From Rhabdaerophilum sp. SD176 (GTDB taxonomy: Bacteria; Pseudomonadota; Alphaproteobacteria; Rhizobiales; Beijerinckiaceae): 64,000 nucleotides of DNA. Under the pieces are notes generated by a model. That model did no database searches, was not told the origin of the DNA, and saw nothing but the letters and a program-made list of their open reading frames with translations. The position numbers were made by a program, and so were the translations under genes. The stretch is from positions 372,001-436,000 of the forward strand of contig NZ_JARJNS010000005.1 of the NCBI RefSeq assembly GCF_030143245.1, written 5' to 3'. This document shows positions 47,880 through 56,299 of the stretch, piece by piece; position 1 is the first letter of the stretch; every line of letters begins with the position of its first letter.

Positions 47880-49325
47880 GGCTCGGCTCAGCCGCCAGGC
47901 ACGCACGGCCCTGACGAGATCCCCGCCGAACAGGATGAGGATGGCCACTCCGTAGACCGCCATGCCGAAGGCCACGGCGGCGAGGATAGACCACCAATCC
48001 GCCGCCATTGTCAGGCCGACGCCCGGCAGTGCCTTGAGCGCAAGCCACATGATGGCCGTGGCGAGGGCGATCTTCGCATAGAAGGCCAGCGGCGCATGCA
48101 GGCCAAAACGCCGGTTGAGATAGGCATAATCGGCCAGGGCGATAACGAGGGCTGCGAGAGCGGCGCCGATGACCGCGCCCGTCAGACCGCCGAAAAACAG
48201 CCCGATGGCTGAACCGAGGATGGTCAGCACCGCCTCGATGCCCTCAAGGACCACCATCGGCCGCGGGGCCTCGAACAGAAGATACATCTGGTCCCAGCCA
48301 TGCATGCGCAGGTTGCGGATGGCTGCGCAGATCAGCGCCCAGGGGAGCAGGTCGATCGTTGCGGCCCGGTAATCAGTTGCAACAAGGAGCGTCACGAACG
48401 GATCGGCAATCGCGATGACGCCGGCGGTAGAGGGGGCGATGAGCCCGAGCAGCAGCGCGGAATTCGTTGATAACTGGCGGCGGGCTGCATCGGGGTCGCC
48501 CCGATCCATCTCGCGGACCGCAAGAGGATAGGCGGCGGCCGTGACAACCATGGCCGCCATGGCCGCAAGCCGGATGGCCAGCCCCCATCCGACCGAGAGC
48601 AGGCCAAGCGCGGTTGATCCGGCCCCGTACTGCACGACGAACCGGATCCCATGCGCCGCGAACCAGCCGAACAGGTTCGACACGACGACCGGCACGCCGA
48701 AGGAAAGGGCGGCCTTCAGAATGCCGTGGTCGATCCGCCCCGGCCGTGCGAGCGCCCCCATCCTCAGGGCGACGAGGAACGCGATGACGCCGTGCATCAG
48801 CGCGAAATCGAGGAGCACCCGGGCCGGATTGGCACCGAGCCATCCCATCAGCAGCAGGGTCAGCAGAAGGCTGGCCAGGGGGGCGCCGATCTGGAGCAGC
48901 GAATAGTCGAGAATTCGTGCCTCGCGGCGCGTCTTCTCGCTGAGGAAGGTGAGATAGCTCCGGCTGACCACATAGAGGCAGGCGCCAACAATGAAGGCCG
49001 GCGAGGGTTTCGTTGCGCTCACCGCCACGAGGATCAGCGTGGCGACAACCTGCAAGCCGGCCGTGGCGAGGATGATCGCCGATTCCGTACCGGCAAGATC
49101 CCGCCGGTCACCGTCGGCACCGAACTGGCCGGCATAACGCAGGAAATAGGTTGTCCACCACGACAGGCAGATCTGGAAGATCAGTTCCTGGCTGGCAAAG
49201 ATCAGCATCGTCAGGCCGTAATCGGCCGCCGCGAGGTAATGCGTCAGGATGATCGCCGTCGCGAATTGCGTCAGCGGGCTGAGGATCTGCGCGGGAAAAT
49301 AGGCCAGGGTCTGGCGGATCAGCAT
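47877..49325 (-). CDS. Polysaccharide flippase/exporter (Wzx-like)
   Basis: A 482-residue membrane protein with about 12-14 hydrophobic segments and the general features of the polysaccharide transporter (MATE/Wzx) family: an N-terminal FPAQILSPLTQFATAIILTH and later SVGWGLAIRLAAMAAMVVTA. It would move lipid-linked repeat units across the inner membrane. ATG 49325 overlaps the polymerase gene by 7 bp; the longer upstream frame lies within that gene. Confidence 0.85.
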   Translation of the reverse strand: MLIRQTLAYFPAQILSPLTQFATAIILTHYLAAADYGLTMLIFASQELIFQICLSWWTTYFLRYAGQFGADGDRRDLAGTESAIILATAGLQVVATLILVAVSATKPSPAFIVGACLYVVSRSYLTFLSEKTRREARILDYSLLQIGAPLASLLLTLLLMGWLGANPARVLLDFALMHGVIAFLVALRMGALARPGRIDHGILKAALSFGVPVVVSNLFGWFAAHGIRFVVQYGAGSTALGLLSVGWGLAIRLAAMAAMVVTAAAYPLAVREMDRGDPDAARRQLSTNSALLLGLIAPSTAGVIAIADPFVTLLVATDYRAATIDLLPWALICAAIRNLRMHGWDQMYLLFEAPRPMVVLEGIEAVLTILGSAIGLFFGGLTGAVIGAALAALVIALADYAYLNRRFGLHAPLAFYAKIALATAIMWLALKALPGVGLTMAADWWSILAAVAFGMAVYGVAILILFGGDLVRAVRAWRLSRA

Positions 49326-50635
49326 GCCGGGCGTGCCTCGCGGGGGTAGGAGGCGGCCTGCCTCGGGAGACGTTCCGCGTAGGATCCCTGCCGCGGAACC
49401 AGCAGCATCAGCATCAGGGACAGGATCGAGACCCCGAGCGACTTGCCGGCAATGCCGAGGAAGGTCGTGTTGACAATGAAGAAATACCCCACCACGACCC
49501 AGCCCCGCTTCTGGCAATGGCTCATCACCGACGTCATGAACAGGAAGAAGCCGGAGAAGAACAGCACCATGGGCAGGAACCCATAATAGAGCGTAAAGGC
49601 GACCCAGACGCTCTCGATCCCGAATTCCAGCCGGTAGACCCGCACGAGATATCCGAGTTGGTCCTGCTGCGGCCCGAACAGGATCTCCTCCAGCGTGAAG
49701 CCGTGGAACAGCTCGAACATTTTCACGCGGGCATTCGCGCTGTCATTGTCATCGACAAATCGCAGGATCAGGCGGTCGAAAACACCCATGTCGAAAGCCA
49801 TGCCCAGCGCAGCAATCCCGACCGGCAGCAGGACGGCCAGCAGCGTCAGAAAGCGCAGATCGACGCGGGCGCCGGCGAGAAACCGCACAATTCTCAGCCC
49901 CATCGCGGCAAGGAGGAACAGAATCAGGAGGACAAGCGAGACACGCCCGCCGAAGGCCACCATTGCAGCGCATTGCAGGGCGAGGGTCGCCTTCCGCCAT
50001 CGCCCTTGCACCTCCTGCCCGCCGCCCATCACCAGGAACATGACATAGCAGCTGGTCATCAGCGCATTCTTGAGCGGGTGACCGAGCAGGGCGGTGGCGC
50101 GCCAGTCATCGGTGATGGCGATGCCGCCGGCAACGAAAGGCGCCAGCCGGAGGCCCGTCACCACTTCACCGATACCCAGAACGGCATTGGCGGCGAAAAC
50201 GCCGTGGATCACCATCACCATCCAGGCCTTGGTGGCAATTTCCAGGCGGCGGAAGATCAGCAGGAGCAGCATCGGCATCAGATAGGTGTCGATCAGGCCT
50301 GCCGCGGGTAGCCCCTGATTGGCGACGCCATGCCAGAAGACGACGAGCCAGATCAGCAGGAACAGGGTGATCCGGGCATCGTGCGCGAAGGCCGAGATCA
50401 CGCTGGCCAGCGGGTTCCCGTCGCGCAGCGCGATCACGATGAAGGTGATCAGCGTCAGATACATGGACGGGTGGAACCGGGTTGGCCCCGCGCCGCCGAG
50501 CCCGTCATAGTTCCAGCCAAGGCCGTTCAGCGCCATCGGCGAGAGCATCAGCAGCAGCGTGATGATCCCGATCCCCAGGCCATGGATCAGCCGGTCGGTC
50601 CGGGGCGTCGGCGAGGCTGGCCAGGCGCGCATCAC
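49319..50635 (-). CDS. Polysaccharide polymerase (Wzy/O-antigen ligase-like)
   Basis: A 438-residue protein with about ten hydrophobic segments and a periplasmic loop near residues 280-340 (RFVDDNDSANARVKMFELFH), the common pattern of Wzy polymerases and O-antigen ligases. It overlaps its neighbours on both sides: 4 bp with the chain-length gene and 7 bp with the flippase gene. An ATG one codon later (50632) could also be the start. Confidence 0.78.
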   Translation of the reverse strand: MMRAWPASPTPRTDRLIHGLGIGIITLLLMLSPMALNGLGWNYDGLGGAGPTRFHPSMYLTLITFIVIALRDGNPLASVISAFAHDARITLFLLIWLVVFWHGVANQGLPAAGLIDTYLMPMLLLLIFRRLEIATKAWMVMVIHGVFAANAVLGIGEVVTGLRLAPFVAGGIAITDDWRATALLGHPLKNALMTSCYVMFLVMGGGQEVQGRWRKATLALQCAAMVAFGGRVSLVLLILFLLAAMGLRIVRFLAGARVDLRFLTLLAVLLPVGIAALGMAFDMGVFDRLILRFVDDNDSANARVKMFELFHGFTLEEILFGPQQDQLGYLVRVYRLEFGIESVWVAFTLYYGFLPMVLFFSGFFLFMTSVMSHCQKRGWVVVGYFFIVNTTFLGIAGKSLGVSILSLMLMLLVPRQGSYAERLPRQAASYPREARPAC

Positions 50636-52791
50636 GCCGCCTGCCCGACCACGCCGATCAGCGACGGCCCGAAGGCCCGGTCACAGGTTGCCGCCGTGCC
50701 GGCATCCGGCTGCTGGCCGGCCGGCAGGACCGCGATCACGCCGTCGACATGGCGGGCGAGATCGATCTGCGACAGCGCTCGCGAGCCTGCCGGCGGTCCG
50801 TCGATGACGACGATGCCATGCGCATCGACAGCGTTTTTCGAAGGCGGCGCGGCGCCGGACTCGCCGAAAGGCAGGACATGGACGGGGAGATTGTCCAGCC
50901 CGGCAATCGGGAAGGCGGTGCGCATCTGCCCATGCAGCCGGGCTGGTACACCTCGCCGCGCGAGGGGAAGCCGGACGGCAAGCCCGTCGGCGCTCCCCCG
51001 CCCGTCGACGAGCAGAACCGCTTCCCCGCGCTCGGCGAGGGCAATTGCAAGGTTGATGGCCAGGACCGGCGAGGCGTTGCCGCGCCCGATCCCGGAGACC
51101 ATGAGCGTCGTGACAGGCTGCCGGTCGAGGCGCGCCAGAATATCCTCGGCGAGGAGCCCCATTTCCTCGGCATAGGCCGATCCGGGTGCGGCGATCGGCG
51201 ACTGGCCCTGCCCCCGGCCGGGGTGCCGCAGGCTGCGTCCGCCTTGGCCTGTAGGCTCACGCGGAGGCAGCATCGCCATCAAGGGCGCGTCGGGGTCGTC
51301 CGGCACGGGATTGGCTGCCTGGGCCCGCGATCCGGGCGCTACTGACGGAGACCGCCGCCTCTGGCCGCCCTGGGAGAGGGTTTCCAGCACCAGCGCGAGG
51401 CCGATGCCGGCAAAGAGCCCGGCGACCATGGCCAAGGCGAGAATCAGCGCCTTGTTCGGTGCCGACGGACGTTGCGGGGCCAGAGCGGGCGCGATGATGC
51501 GGCCCGCCGGCGTATCCACCGAGAGCCGGGCGATCTGTTCCTTGTCGCGCAGGAATTTCTCGTAGACGGCCTTTTGGGCATCCACCGCACGTTCGAGTTC
51601 ACGAAGGCGCAGCAGCGTCTTGTTGGTGTTGGTCGCATCGCTCTTCAACGAATCGAGCTGGCGCTGGAGAGCAGTCACATTCGACTGCGCCACCGTATAG
51701 GCCGAGCGCGCGCCATCGGCGATTCGCCCGAGTTCCTCGTTGATCTGCCGGCGTGTCTCGACCACCTGCTCGCGGATTTCCGCAAAGGCGGGGTGCCGCG
51801 GCCCGAGGGTCGAGCGGGCATTCGCTTCCAGCCGCAGGATCTCGGAGAGCTGGCCCCGCAGCCGCTCGATCACACCGGAACGCAGCGCGTCATTCGTTGT
51901 GTCGGGCAGGCGGCCCGAGCGGCGGATCGCCTCCACCTGGTCGAGACTGGCCTTGGCTTCCGCCGCCTTGCGCTGCGCATCGACAATGCCGCGATTGAGC
52001 TCGCTGAGCTGCTGTTCCCCCACGAGGCGGCCCTCGACGCCGAGGATCCGGTTCTCGACCTTGTAGGCCTCGACCCGGGCTTCGGCTTCCTTCAGCCGGC
52101 CCTGCAGCTCAAGGAGATGGGTATCGAGCCAGCTCTCCTCGCGCTGCGCGGTCTCGTTCTTCGAATCCCGGCCATCATTCACATAGGCTTTGGCAATGGC
52201 ATTCGCGATCCGCGCCGCCTTCTCGCCGCTTCCGGCCCGGACCTGAACCTCCACCACATAGGTGCGGTCCGGCCGTTTGACCTTCACCGCTTCTTTCAGG
52301 TTGCGCAGGGTGTTGAACTGCACGTCACCAGGCCCGCGGGAAAAGTCGGGATCCTCATTGAGTTTCTCGGCGCTGATCACACGCTGCAGCACCGTATCGG
52401 ATTCGATCAGGACGATCTGGCTGTCGACGAGGTTGGGGTCGAAGGACCCGCCGACACCCGTGCCCTCGATCTGGAAGCTGGCCCGGTTCCGGGGGTCGAC
52501 GAAGATCATCGTCGAGGCGGTGAATTGCGGCTTCGTCACCATGAGATAGGCGAAACCCAGGCCGGTCATCAGCGCCGTCGAAGCGGCAATTGTCATCCAG
52601 CGGCGGCGCAGGATCGCGCCGAATTCCGCGATACCGACAGGGATCTCGCCTGTTTCGGCCCGGGCCGGCGCGGCCGCAGGCCGGCTCAGCCAGCCCGGGC
52701 GCACGCTGCGGGCTGGCCGGGCCGGAACGCCCGCCGGCTGGGCTGGAGCGGCGTTCGGCCTCCGCGCGTCAGCTCCCAGTTTCCGCAACAT
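50632..52791 (-). CDS. Wzc/GumC-type chain-length protein with degenerate kinase domain
   Basis: A 719-residue polysaccharide co-polymerase. The N-terminal Wzz domain has two flanking helices (MTIAASTALMTGLGFAYLMV and ALILALAMVAGLFAGIGLAL) and a long coiled-coil middle (about residues 190-390). The C-terminal part looks like a BY-kinase, but the Walker A position reads GIGRGNASPVLAIN, without the GK(S/T) needed to bind ATP, and there is no Tyr cluster. ATG 52791 is used; a GTG ten codons upstream is possible. Confidence 0.85.
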   Translation of the reverse strand: MLRKLGADARRPNAAPAQPAGVPARPARSVRPGWLSRPAAAPARAETGEIPVGIAEFGAILRRRWMTIAASTALMTGLGFAYLMVTKPQFTASTMIFVDPRNRASFQIEGTGVGGSFDPNLVDSQIVLIESDTVLQRVISAEKLNEDPDFSRGPGDVQFNTLRNLKEAVKVKRPDRTYVVEVQVRAGSGEKAARIANAIAKAYVNDGRDSKNETAQREESWLDTHLLELQGRLKEAEARVEAYKVENRILGVEGRLVGEQQLSELNRGIVDAQRKAAEAKASLDQVEAIRRSGRLPDTTNDALRSGVIERLRGQLSEILRLEANARSTLGPRHPAFAEIREQVVETRRQINEELGRIADGARSAYTVAQSNVTALQRQLDSLKSDATNTNKTLLRLRELERAVDAQKAVYEKFLRDKEQIARLSVDTPAGRIIAPALAPQRPSAPNKALILALAMVAGLFAGIGLALVLETLSQGGQRRRSPSVAPGSRAQAANPVPDDPDAPLMAMLPPREPTGQGGRSLRHPGRGQGQSPIAAPGSAYAEEMGLLAEDILARLDRQPVTTLMVSGIGRGNASPVLAINLAIALAERGEAVLLVDGRGSADGLAVRLPLARRGVPARLHGQMRTAFPIAGLDNLPVHVLPFGESGAAPPSKNAVDAHGIVVIDGPPAGSRALSQIDLARHVDGVIAVLPAGQQPDAGTAATCDRAFGPSLIGVVGQAA

Positions 52792-52927
52792 CCACCCGAT
52801 CCTCGAGACACGACTTGGCACCGGTCGCGCAGCTGGTCACAGCGCGAATCCGCGTTCGACCTTGCCAGACGATTCTTTACGAAGCGTTCACCATGTTCGG
52901 GAAATGACGGGCTTGGGCGAGAACCCG

Positions 52928-53320
52928 TCAGCGCAGCCACGCCTGGAGGCGCGGTCGGAAGCCGAGGAAGCCGAGATAGGCCTTTTCCAGCAGCCAGAGA
53001 AAGGCGGGAATCCGGGCCAGTAGCCCGAGGGGCCGCAAAAGCGGGATGCTGCGCCACATCGCCGCGAAGGCTGCCGCTCCGGAAACCGGTTCGCGCCCGC
53101 GTTCCTGCGCGTGGAAGCGCGCCAGCAGCACCGCTCGGTCGAGCGGGCATGCGCTCTCCGGATCGGCAAGATCGACGAAGTGGATGGCCTGCCGCCGGTC
53201 CAGCCGGCGCATGGCCGCAATTTCGCGCCGGCAGAGCGGGCAGGCGCCATCATACCAGACGGTCAGGTCAGGCCCTTGCGGGGTAATGTCGGAAGACGAA
53301 GCCATACCGGGTTTACGCAT
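52928..53320 (-). CDS. DCC-family thiol-disulfide oxidoreductase-like protein (DUF393)
   Basis: A 130-residue protein with the family motif YDGACPLCRREI near the N-terminus, a CxxC in a thioredoxin-like fold, followed by WLLEKAYLGFLGFRPRLQ. The function of the family is not established. The start is uncertain: ATG 53320 is used, with TTG at 53326 and ATG at 53305 also in frame. It is close to, and on the same strand as, the ferredoxin-NADP reductase gene. Confidence 0.82.
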   Translation of the reverse strand: MRKPGMASSSDITPQGPDLTVWYDGACPLCRREIAAMRRLDRRQAIHFVDLADPESACPLDRAVLLARFHAQERGREPVSGAAAFAAMWRSIPLLRPLGLLARIPAFLWLLEKAYLGFLGFRPRLQAWLR

Positions 53321-53356
53321 GGCCAACCCGACCGGATCGGCGGGGGGGGGATGCGC

Positions 53357-54130
53357 CTATTTCTCGACGAAGGCCTTTTCGATCACGTAGGAGCCGGGCT
53401 TCGAGCTGTTGCCCTCGCTGAAGCCGCCTTTTTCGAGCAAGGCCACCATGTCAGCCAGCATCTGCGGGCTGCCGCACAGCATCACGCGGTCCTGCGCCGG
53501 ATCCCAGGCGGGCAGCCCGATATCGGAAAAGATTCGGCCGGTTTCCACCAGATCGGTGATGCGGCCACGGTTGCGGAAGGGCTCCCGCGTGACGGTGGGG
53601 TAATAGATCAGCTGGCCGGCAATCTGCTCGCCCAGCAATTCGTGGTTCGGCATCTCGCGTTCGATCTGCTCGGCATAGGCGAGTTCGGCCACTTCGCGCA
53701 CGCCATGGACAAGCACGACCTTTGCGAAACGCTCGTAGACATCCGGGTCGCGGATCAGGCTCATGAACGGGGCAAGCCCGGTGCCGGTGCCGATCAGGTA
53801 GAGGTTGCGCCCCGGAAGGAGGTTGTTGGCGAGCAGCGTGCCCGTCGCCTTCCGGCCGACAATGATCTCCTCGCCGACCTTGATATGCTGGAGCCGCGAG
53901 GTCAGCGGGCCGTCCGGCACCTTGATTGACAGGAATTCCAGTTCTTCCTCGTAATTCGGGCTGACGACGCTGTAGGCCCGGAGCAGCGGCTTGCCGTCCA
54001 CCGGCAGGCCGATCATCACGAACTGGCCGTTCTCGTAGCGGAAGGCCGGGTTGCGCGTGGTGCGGAAGGAAAAGAGCCGGTCGGTCCAGTGATGGACATG
54101 GGTCACGGTTTCGGTGTTGAAGGCACTCAT
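53357..54130 (-). CDS. fpr: Ferredoxin--NADP+ reductase
   Basis: A 257-residue flavoenzyme that exchanges electrons between NADPH and ferredoxin or flavodoxin. The FAD-binding motif is LLRAYSVVSP, the NADP-binding region is YLIGTGTGLAPFMSLIRD and VMLCGSPQM, and the C-terminal YVIEKAFVEK is typical of the bacterial Fpr subclass. ATG 54130 (MSAFNTETVTHVHH) is chosen. It may supply low-potential electrons to the radical-SAM enzymes encoded nearby. Confidence 0.95.
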   Translation of the reverse strand: MSAFNTETVTHVHHWTDRLFSFRTTRNPAFRYENGQFVMIGLPVDGKPLLRAYSVVSPNYEEELEFLSIKVPDGPLTSRLQHIKVGEEIIVGRKATGTLLANNLLPGRNLYLIGTGTGLAPFMSLIRDPDVYERFAKVVLVHGVREVAELAYAEQIEREMPNHELLGEQIAGQLIYYPTVTREPFRNRGRITDLVETGRIFSDIGLPAWDPAQDRVMLCGSPQMLADMVALLEKGGFSEGNSSKPGSYVIEKAFVEK

Positions 54131-54492
54131 CGGTGTCTCGGGCCCTTGAACTGGCAAATGACGGCTGGATCTAGCATCGGCCGCCTCGCCTGACTTCGAC
54201 CTGGATCAAATCCGTACGCCAGCCAATACCCGGAATGGCCGCGCCTTGTCAGCCCTCGCGGACAAAAAAGACAGATTCCCGCGCCGGCTGATCGCTGGAG
54301 AGAAGACCACCTTCGCGGATGTCCGGAACGGGAGAACGCAATGTCTGCGGCTGGTTCCGGTCGACTCCCCCGCCACGATGTCACGCCCTCTGGCCAAGCG
54401 GCGCGCGCGCCCCAGAATCAGGATCATTCGCCGGGTCGGAACGTCGCGGTCAGGAAACAGGGCCGCCAGGAAAACGGGGGAGAACCATCGAG
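54131..54492. other. Divergent intergenic region, no gene recognised
   Basis: A 362-bp gap between the fpr gene (minus) and the DUF3429 gene (plus). Open frames here have no ribosome site or protein-like composition. It should contain the promoters of both sides. A poor FNR-like sequence (TCGAC-CTGG-ATCAA, two mismatches) is at 54196-54209. Confidence 0.6.
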
Positions 54493-54984
54493 ATGGAAAG
54501 GACATTCTTCGCGGCGGATCCGCAGGGCATGCGCACCCCGCTTTGGGCCGAAAGGCTGGGCCTTGCAGGACTTCTCCCCTTTTTCGGGCTGGCGGCCCTC
54601 GCATGGTTCGGTCCGGCTGCGAGCCAGGCGCCTGCGCTACTGGCCTTGCTGGCCTATGGCGCCACGATCCTCTCCTTCCTCGGCGGCATCGTCTGGGGTT
54701 TCGCCATCGCCGATACACGCAACGAGGCCGATCTCGGCCGCAATGCCCCCCTCTTCATCCTCGGCGTCTTGCCCCAATTGCTTGGCTGGGGAGCTTTGCT
54801 TGCCGGGGGGCGCGTGGGCCATCTCGCTGTCGCGGCCGGTCTTGTCGGCGTGCTCTGGATCGACCGGCGCCTCGTGGCCGAGGGGCGGGCGCCGGGATGG
54901 TACGGCGCCCTGCGGCTCCGCCTCTCCCTCCTCGCTGCCCTTGCCATGCTGGCCGGGGCCGTGCATGGCGGCGTGATGCCATGA
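54493..54984 (+). CDS. DUF3429 family membrane protein
   Basis: A 163-residue protein with about five hydrophobic segments. The stretch YGATILSFLGGIVWGFAI is characteristic of DUF3429, whose function is unknown. The start ATG 54493 follows a weak site (CATCGAG). Its stop overlaps the next ATG by 4 bp. Confidence 0.8.
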   Translation: MERTFFAADPQGMRTPLWAERLGLAGLLPFFGLAALAWFGPAASQAPALLALLAYGATILSFLGGIVWGFAIADTRNEADLGRNAPLFILGVLPQLLGWGALLAGGRVGHLAVAAGLVGVLWIDRRLVAEGRAPGWYGALRLRLSLLAALAMLAGAVHGGVMP

Positions 54985-55664
54985 TCCGTTCGGCTCTGGC
55001 CTCCGCGCTGATCCTGCTCGGCACGCTCGCGGCTGCCGCCGAAGAACCCACGCGCAACCGCATCGATGCATTCGAGATTGACCGCACGGAAGTGACGGTC
55101 GGCGCGTTCCGGGCTTATCTCGCGCGGCGAGGCGTCCCGACTGCGGCAGAACGCGAAGGCGGCAGCTTCGAATATGCCGGGGGCTGGGTGCAGCGCCCGG
55201 GCTGGATCTGGTCGCATCCGCAAGGCCGGCCGGCCGCCGATGCCGAGCCTGTCACCCATGTGTCGTGGGACGAAGCCCGCGCCTTCTGCGCCGATCGCGG
55301 GGGCCGCCTGCCAACGCTTGCCGAATGGCGCCGCGCCGCCTTCACCGAAACGCGGTCCACCCCGACCGACGGGTTCGAGACCGGCCGAACCTATCGCTAT
55401 GCCGTGGGCGATTCTCCCGAGGGCATGAACAACAATCGCCGCCATCATGTGGTGGTCGGTACCACGAAGCGCGGCGTCAATGGCCTTCACGATATGGGCG
55501 CCAATGTCTGGGAATGGCTGGCGGATAGACGCGGCGACGAGGCGCTCACCGCCGGCGGTTCCTGGTGGTATGGCCCGGAACAATCCCGCGCCGAGGGCAC
55601 GCAATGGAAGGCGGCCAGCTTCACCGTGCTCTATATCGGCTTCCGGTGCGCCTATGGCGGCTAG
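54981..55664 (+). CDS. Formylglycine-generating-enzyme-like (SUMF1-fold) exported protein
   Basis: A 227-residue protein with a signal peptide (cleaved near residue 19, LAAAA-EEP) and an FGE-sulfatase domain: IDRTEVTVGAFRAYL, PVTHVSWDEARAFC, RLPTLAEWRRAA, MGANVWEW, GGSWWY and the end GFRCAYGG. The cysteine pair that true formylglycine-generating enzymes carry after GGS is missing, so it probably does something else in the periplasm. Its end overlaps the histidine phosphatase gene by 11 bp. Confidence 0.88.
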   Translation: MIRSALASALILLGTLAAAAEEPTRNRIDAFEIDRTEVTVGAFRAYLARRGVPTAAEREGGSFEYAGGWVQRPGWIWSHPQGRPAADAEPVTHVSWDEARAFCADRGGRLPTLAEWRRAAFTETRSTPTDGFETGRTYRYAVGDSPEGMNNNRRHHVVVGTTKRGVNGLHDMGANVWEWLADRRGDEALTAGGSWWYGPEQSRAEGTQWKAASFTVLYIGFRCAYGG

Positions 55665-56223
55665 GGCGGGGCTCTTCGCTTTCCTTCTGATCTTTGCTGG
55701 TGCCCTGGCTGGCCATCATCCTGCGCCCGCCGCGGAAAGCCCGGCCTGGCAGGCTCTGGCCGGCGGGGCCATCGTGCTCTTCCGCCATTCCAATGCGCCG
55801 GGAACGGGGGATCCGCGAGACTTCCGACTCGGCGATTGTGCTACCCAGCGCAACCTCGATGACGCTGGCCGTGAGCAGGCGAGGCGGATCGGCGAAGCCT
55901 TCCGGAGCCGCGGCATTGCCGTGGGCCGCGTCCTTGCCTCCCGCTGGTGCCGGGCGCAGGATACGGCTGCGCTCGCCTTTCCCGGCCGGGTGGAAGGCGA
56001 GCCGGCCTTCGACTCGTTCTTCGAGGCGCGCGAACGCCGCGATGCCGCCACGGCGGCCGCCCGCCGGATCCTCGAGCGCTGGCAGGGGCCGGGCGCGCTC
56101 GTCGTGGCGACGCATCAGGTCAACATCACGGCCCTGACCGGTATCGTGCCCCGGTCCGGCGAGGGCGTTGTCCTCCGCATCGAGAACGGGGAGATCCGCA
56201 TCATCGGCCGCATCCAGCCCTGA
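55654..56223 (+). CDS. Exported histidine phosphatase family protein
   Basis: A 189-residue protein with a signal peptide (cleaved after about PAAA) and a branch-1 histidine phosphatase domain. The phosphate-binding Arg-His is in VLFRHSNAPG and the second catalytic His in VVATHQVNITAL. The substrate is unknown. It overlaps the FGE-like gene and forms a three-gene unit with it and DUF3429. Confidence 0.87.
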   Translation: MAARAGLFAFLLIFAGALAGHHPAPAAESPAWQALAGGAIVLFRHSNAPGTGDPRDFRLGDCATQRNLDDAGREQARRIGEAFRSRGIAVGRVLASRWCRAQDTAALAFPGRVEGEPAFDSFFEARERRDAATAAARRILERWQGPGALVVATHQVNITALTGIVPRSGEGVVLRIENGEIRIIGRIQP

Positions 56224-56228
56224 CCGGG

Positions 56229-56242
56229 TTGATGTGTGTCAA
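56229..56242 (+). promoter_or_regulatory. FNR-type box of bchE
   Basis: TTGAT-GTGT-GTCAA differs from the consensus TTGAT-N4-ATCAA at one base. A start 41.5 bp downstream of its centre (about 56277) would give a leader of some 23 nt to the bchE ATG. FnrL control of bchE is known in Rhodobacter. Confidence 0.8.
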
Positions 56243-56254
56243 AGACGCCTGACA
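56237..56254 (+). promoter_or_regulatory. PpsR/CrtJ-type site 1 of bchE
   Basis: A perfect TGT-N12-ACA, the binding pattern of the photosynthesis repressor PpsR (CrtJ). It overlaps the last bases of the FNR box and covers the likely core promoter. Confidence 0.75.
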
Positions 56255-56280
56255 CTCACCTTCCTAGCCTGAGCGTTAAA

Positions 56281-56298
56281 TGTCAGGGAGGCTGGACA
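56281..56298 (+). promoter_or_regulatory. PpsR/CrtJ-type site 2 of bchE
   Basis: A second perfect TGT-N12-ACA ends one base before the bchE ATG and includes the GGGAGG ribosome-binding site. Its centre is 44 bp from that of site 1. PpsR usually binds paired sites. Confidence 0.7.
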
Positions 56299-56299
56299 C

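Noticed and set aside
54196-54209. FNR-like sequence upstream of fpr (TCGAC-CTGG-ATCAA)
   Set aside because: Two mismatches to the consensus in one half-site; too weak to list as a box without experiment.
54981-55664. True formylglycine-generating enzyme
   Set aside because: The active-site cysteine pair is missing and no sulfatase gene was seen nearby.
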